From Microbaculum marinisediminis (lineage in GTDB: Bacteria; Pseudomonadota; Alphaproteobacteria; Rhizobiales; Tepidamorphaceae): DNA of 64,000 nt. Below the pieces are notes generated by a model, which saw nothing but the letters and a program-made list of their open reading frames with translations, made no database searches and was not told the DNA's origin. Position 1 is the first letter of the stretch. Each line of letters begins with the position of its first letter. Made by a program: the position numbers and the translations under genes. Positions 61,422 through 64,000 of this stretch are shown here, one piece after another. The stretch spans positions 186,001 through 250,000 of the forward strand of contig NZ_JALIDZ010000008.1 in NCBI RefSeq assembly GCF_025397915.1, in the 5' to 3' direction.

Positions 61422-62219
61422 ATGGCCGAAGATGACAGCGCTGCCGCGCCATCGGACAACAGCGCCGATTTCGTCCGCTCTCTGGCGCGCGGGCTCAGCG
61501 TCATCAAGGCCTTCGACCGCTTCACCCCTGCCATGACGCTGAGCGACGTGGCGCGCAAGACCGGGCTGCCGCGCGCCGCCGCCGGCCGTTTCCTGAAGAC
61601 CCTGGTCACGCTGGAGTACGCGAGCTTCGACGGGCGCGAATACCGCCTGCGTCCGCGCGTGCTGGAGCTGGGCATGGCCTATTTCAGCTCCTTCTCGTTC
61701 ATCGATATCGCGAATCCTATACTCGAAGCGGCGGCCAAGAAGGCCGGCGAGCCCTGCTCCATGGGCGTGCTCGACGGCACCGAGCTGGTCTACGTGGCGC
61801 GCCACACGGCCAATCGGATGATGTCGATCAGCATCGCCCTGGGCAACCGATACCCGGCCACGTCCACGTCGCTCGGCCGCGTGCTGCTCGGCGGTCTGTC
61901 CGATGCCGAGCTCGACGCGCTGCTGGACACGGTGGAGATCCGCCCGGTCACGCCGCAGACGGTGACCGACAAGCGCAAGCTGCGCGACATCATCGTGCAG
62001 GGCAGGTCCGACGGATACTGCACCGCCGACGGCCAGCTCGAGATCGGCATCCGCTCCATCGCCGTCCCGGTGCGCGGGCGCGACGGCAAGATCATTGCCG
62101 CCATCAACATGGGCGTGCCGGCGACCCGGCACACCATGGAAAGCCTGACCACGCACCTGCTGCCGATCCTCCGCGACGCGGCCAGCGAAATCGAGTTCGC
62201 GATCCGCTCCAAACCCTGA
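61422..62219 (+). CDS. IclR family transcriptional regulator
   Basis: A 265-residue regulator with the winged helix FVRSLARGLSVIKAFDRFTP, then TLSDVARKTGLPRAAAGRFL (about residues 38-60), and an effector domain (GVLDGTELVYVARHTANRMM, GNRYPATSTSLGRVLLGGLS). GGAGA precedes the ATG. It sits between the flavoprotein and ABC genes and probably binds the AGTGAAC sites at 58146 and 62312. It is of the Pca/Kdg-like class. Confidence 0.92.
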   Translation: MAEDDSAAAPSDNSADFVRSLARGLSVIKAFDRFTPAMTLSDVARKTGLPRAAAGRFLKTLVTLEYASFDGREYRLRPRVLELGMAYFSSFSFIDIANPILEAAAKKAGEPCSMGVLDGTELVYVARHTANRMMSISIALGNRYPATSTSLGRVLLGGLSDAELDALLDTVEIRPVTPQTVTDKRKLRDIIVQGRSDGYCTADGQLEIGIRSIAVPVRGRDGKIIAAINMGVPATRHTMESLTTHLLPILRDAASEIEFAIRSKP

Positions 62220-62274
62220 TCAGCACGCCGTCCGCCGGCTCCAAGCCCCGGCGCCGAAGCGCACCGCCGTGCGC

Positions 62275-62329
62275 TTGACAGCCCCGCTCATCCTTTTTAC
62301 GGTGTACGTATAGTGAACCATTGACCGCT
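62275..62329 (+). promoter_or_regulatory. promoter with AGTGAAC half-site before the amino-acid ABC genes
   Basis: TTGACA (62275-62280) and TACGGT (62298-62303) are 17 bp apart, followed by AGTGAAC (62312-62318). The expected right arm (62324-62329, ACCGCT) is only a partial match to TTCACT. The order and spacing match the site upstream of the M81 gene. Confidence 0.42.
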
Positions 62330-62376
62330 AGGCGAACATATCAGATCGCGATACGATGCGGAACGAGGGGACCCGC

Positions 62377-63156
62377 ATGACCATCGAAACGCCCGAAGCC
62401 GACACGCCGATTGTCGTGGAAGACCTCCACAAGCGCTTCGACACGCTGGAAGTGCTGAAGGGGATTTCGCTCCGCGCCGAAAAGGGCGACGTGATCTCGA
62501 TCATCGGCTCCAGCGGCTCGGGCAAGAGCACGTTCCTGCGCTGCATCAATCTGCTGGAGCGGTACGATTCCGGCACGATCCGCGTCTACGGCGAGGCGCT
62601 GCGGGTCGGTCCGAAGGGCAGGATCGACAACAAGCAGGCCGACCGCATCCGACGCCGCGTCGGAATGGTGTTCCAGAGCTTCAACCTCTGGTCCCACCTC
62701 ACCGTCATCGAGAACCTGATCGAGGGGCCGGTGCATGTGCTCGGCATGAAGCGCAGCGAAGCCATCGAGAAGGCCGCGGCGCTGCTCGAGAAGGTCGGGA
62801 TCCACGACAAGCGCAATCACTATCCCAGCCATCTCTCGGGCGGGCAGCAGCAGCGGGCGGCGATCGCCCGCGCGCTGGCGATGGAGCCCGACGTCCTGCT
62901 CTTCGACGAGCCCACGTCCGCGCTCGACCCCGAGCTGGTCGGCGAGGTGCTGCGTGTCATGCGCGCGCTCGCCGAGGAGCATCGCACCATGATCATCGTC
63001 ACCCACGAGATGCGCTTCGCGCGCGAGGTTTCCTCGAAGGTCGTCTTCCTGGATCAGGGGCGCGTCGAGGAGGAAGGAACGCCGGCCCAGGTCTTCGACA
63101 ATCCGCGCTCGGAGCGCTGCCGGCAGTTCGTCAGACAGTCCTACGCGGACGCCTGA
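62377..63156 (+). CDS. polar amino-acid ABC transporter ATP-binding protein (HisP/GlnQ type)
   Basis: A 259-residue ATPase from the ATG at 62377 with GAGGGG upstream. It has Walker A GSSGSGKS, QSFNLWSHLTVIENLIEGPV (the Q-loop form of amino-acid importers), signature LSGGQQQRAAIARALAMEPD and Walker B LLFDEPTSALDPEL. It would work with the binding protein that follows and with permeases that must lie right of the window. Confidence 0.94.
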   Translation: MTIETPEADTPIVVEDLHKRFDTLEVLKGISLRAEKGDVISIIGSSGSGKSTFLRCINLLERYDSGTIRVYGEALRVGPKGRIDNKQADRIRRRVGMVFQSFNLWSHLTVIENLIEGPVHVLGMKRSEAIEKAAALLEKVGIHDKRNHYPSHLSGGQQQRAAIARALAMEPDVLLFDEPTSALDPELVGEVLRVMRALAEEHRTMIIVTHEMRFAREVSSKVVFLDQGRVEEEGTPAQVFDNPRSERCRQFVRQSYADA

Positions 63157-63194
63157 ACACCACAACGCCAACAAACCAACCGGAGAGAAATGGA

Positions 63195-63974
63195 ATGTCC
63201 AAGTTGAGGAAATCGCTTCTGTCGATCGTCGCCGCCTGTGGCGTCGGCCTCACCGCCGCCGCGGTCCAGGCCGAGCCGCTGCGCATCGCCACCGAAGGCG
63301 CCTACCCGCCCTTCAACTTCGTCGACGCGAACGGCGAACTCCAGGGCTTCGACGTCGAGATCGCCAAGGCCCTGTGCGCCGAGATGAAAGTCGAGTGCAC
63401 GATCTCCGCCCAGGCCTGGGACGGCATGATCGCCGGACTGAATGCCGGCCAGTACGACGTCATCGTGGCCAGCATGTCGATCACGCCGGCCCGCCTGGAA
63501 GCCGTGAACTTTACCGAGCCCTACTACCAGGCCGGCGCCGTTCTCGTCGCTCCCAAGGACTCCGACCTCGAGCCGACCGCCGAGAGCCTCGCCGGCAAGT
63601 CCATCGGCGTGCAGCGCGCCAGCACCTACGCCGCGCTGATCGACAGCCGTTTCCCGGACGCGAGCGTGCGCCTCTACGACAAGGTCGAGAACCACAATCT
63701 CGACCTCGTGACCGGCCGTATCGACGGCGTGATCGCCCAGCGCATCGCCCTGTCGCGCTGGCTGGAGTCCGAGGATGGCAAGCCGTTCGAGATGAAGGGC
63801 GAGGCCATGCTCGATCCCGATATCCTCGGCAAGGGCGCCGGCATCGCCGTGCGCAAGAGCGACGAGGAGCTTCTGGCCAAGCTCGATGCCGCGCTCGCCA
63901 CGATCAAGGAGAATGGCGTCTACGACGAGATCAACGACGGCTTCTTCCCCTTCAGCATGAAGCCGGCCGAGTAA
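63195..63974 (+). CDS. polar amino-acid ABC transporter substrate-binding protein (family 3)
   Basis: A 259-residue periplasmic protein with a signal peptide cut near residue 26 (AAAVQA). The mature part EPLRIATEGAYPPFNFVDAN is the SBP_bac_3 opening. QAWDGMIAGLNAGQYDVIVA and ASMSITPARLEAVNFTEPYY are the usual ligand-binding segments, typical of lysine/arginine/ornithine or opine binders. Permease genes are probably just beyond the right edge. Confidence 0.94.
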   Translation: MSKLRKSLLSIVAACGVGLTAAAVQAEPLRIATEGAYPPFNFVDANGELQGFDVEIAKALCAEMKVECTISAQAWDGMIAGLNAGQYDVIVASMSITPARLEAVNFTEPYYQAGAVLVAPKDSDLEPTAESLAGKSIGVQRASTYAALIDSRFPDASVRLYDKVENHNLDLVTGRIDGVIAQRIALSRWLESEDGKPFEMKGEAMLDPDILGKGAGIAVRKSDEELLAKLDAALATIKENGVYDEINDGFFPFSMKPAE

Positions 63975-64000
63975 GGCGGGAAACAGCGACGCGACCGCGC

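Overview
This is a GC-rich 64 kb stretch of tightly packed catabolic and transport genes. No rRNA, tRNA, insertion sequence, integrase or CRISPR array was recognised. Several traits suggest an alphaproteobacterial chromosome or large replicon: two TRAP transporters, DppBCDF-, LivFGHM- and HisP-type ABC systems, many GntR/IclR/MarR/LacI/TetR regulators, ATGA/GTGA gene overlaps and frequent GTG starts. The genus cannot be fixed from sequence alone.

Left part (1-12 kb): a luciferase-type flavin monooxygenase (cut by the window edge) with an FMN reductase, divergent from a HutC-type GntR regulator. A minus-strand operon follows, with a peptide/nickel-type ABC transporter (binding protein, two permeases, fused double ATPase) and an FMN-dependent 2-hydroxyacid oxidase. 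Next come a FadR-type regulator, an HpcH/HpaI aldolase and a fumarylacetoacetate-hydrolase family enzyme. From 12.1 to 19.3 kb a LacI regulator diverges from an operon with a clear LacI operator: RraA-type aldolase, TRAP transporter, D-2-hydroxyacid dehydrogenase and class III aminotransferase.

Middle (19.5-41 kb): a minus-strand operon under a divergent MarR regulator encodes an isochorismatase-fold hydrolase, a branched-chain-type ABC transporter, two tandem AA_synth (DUF1185) proteins and an enamidase-like amidohydrolase. This looks like uptake and hydrolytic opening of a cyclic amide or N-heterocycle. A second cluster has an acyl-CoA-dehydrogenase-fold flavin monooxygenase, an FMN reductase, an alpha/beta hydrolase and a cupin, next to a LuxR-type regulator. 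Then comes an acyl-CoA ligase, a thiolase-like protein without the usual catalytic Cys and His, and a DUF35-SDR fusion whose SDR part lacks the catalytic Tyr. An SDR and a second TRAP system follow.

Right part (41-64 kb): an ABC importer, a PaaK-type CoA ligase, an IpdAB-like CoA-transferase pair, a ThDP enzyme, a thiolase and a TetR regulator lie in one direction. An operon with a crotonase and a large/small acyl-CoA dehydrogenase pair lies close by. The two blocks share a 15-bp dyad in their upstream regions, suggesting one CoA-thioester ring-degradation regulon. The end of the window holds a class III aminotransferase, an M81 (MlrC) metallopeptidase, a phytoene-desaturase-like flavoprotein, an IclR regulator and the start of a polar amino-acid ABC transporter. 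These are linked by repeated AGTGAAC sites. All substrates are inferred.
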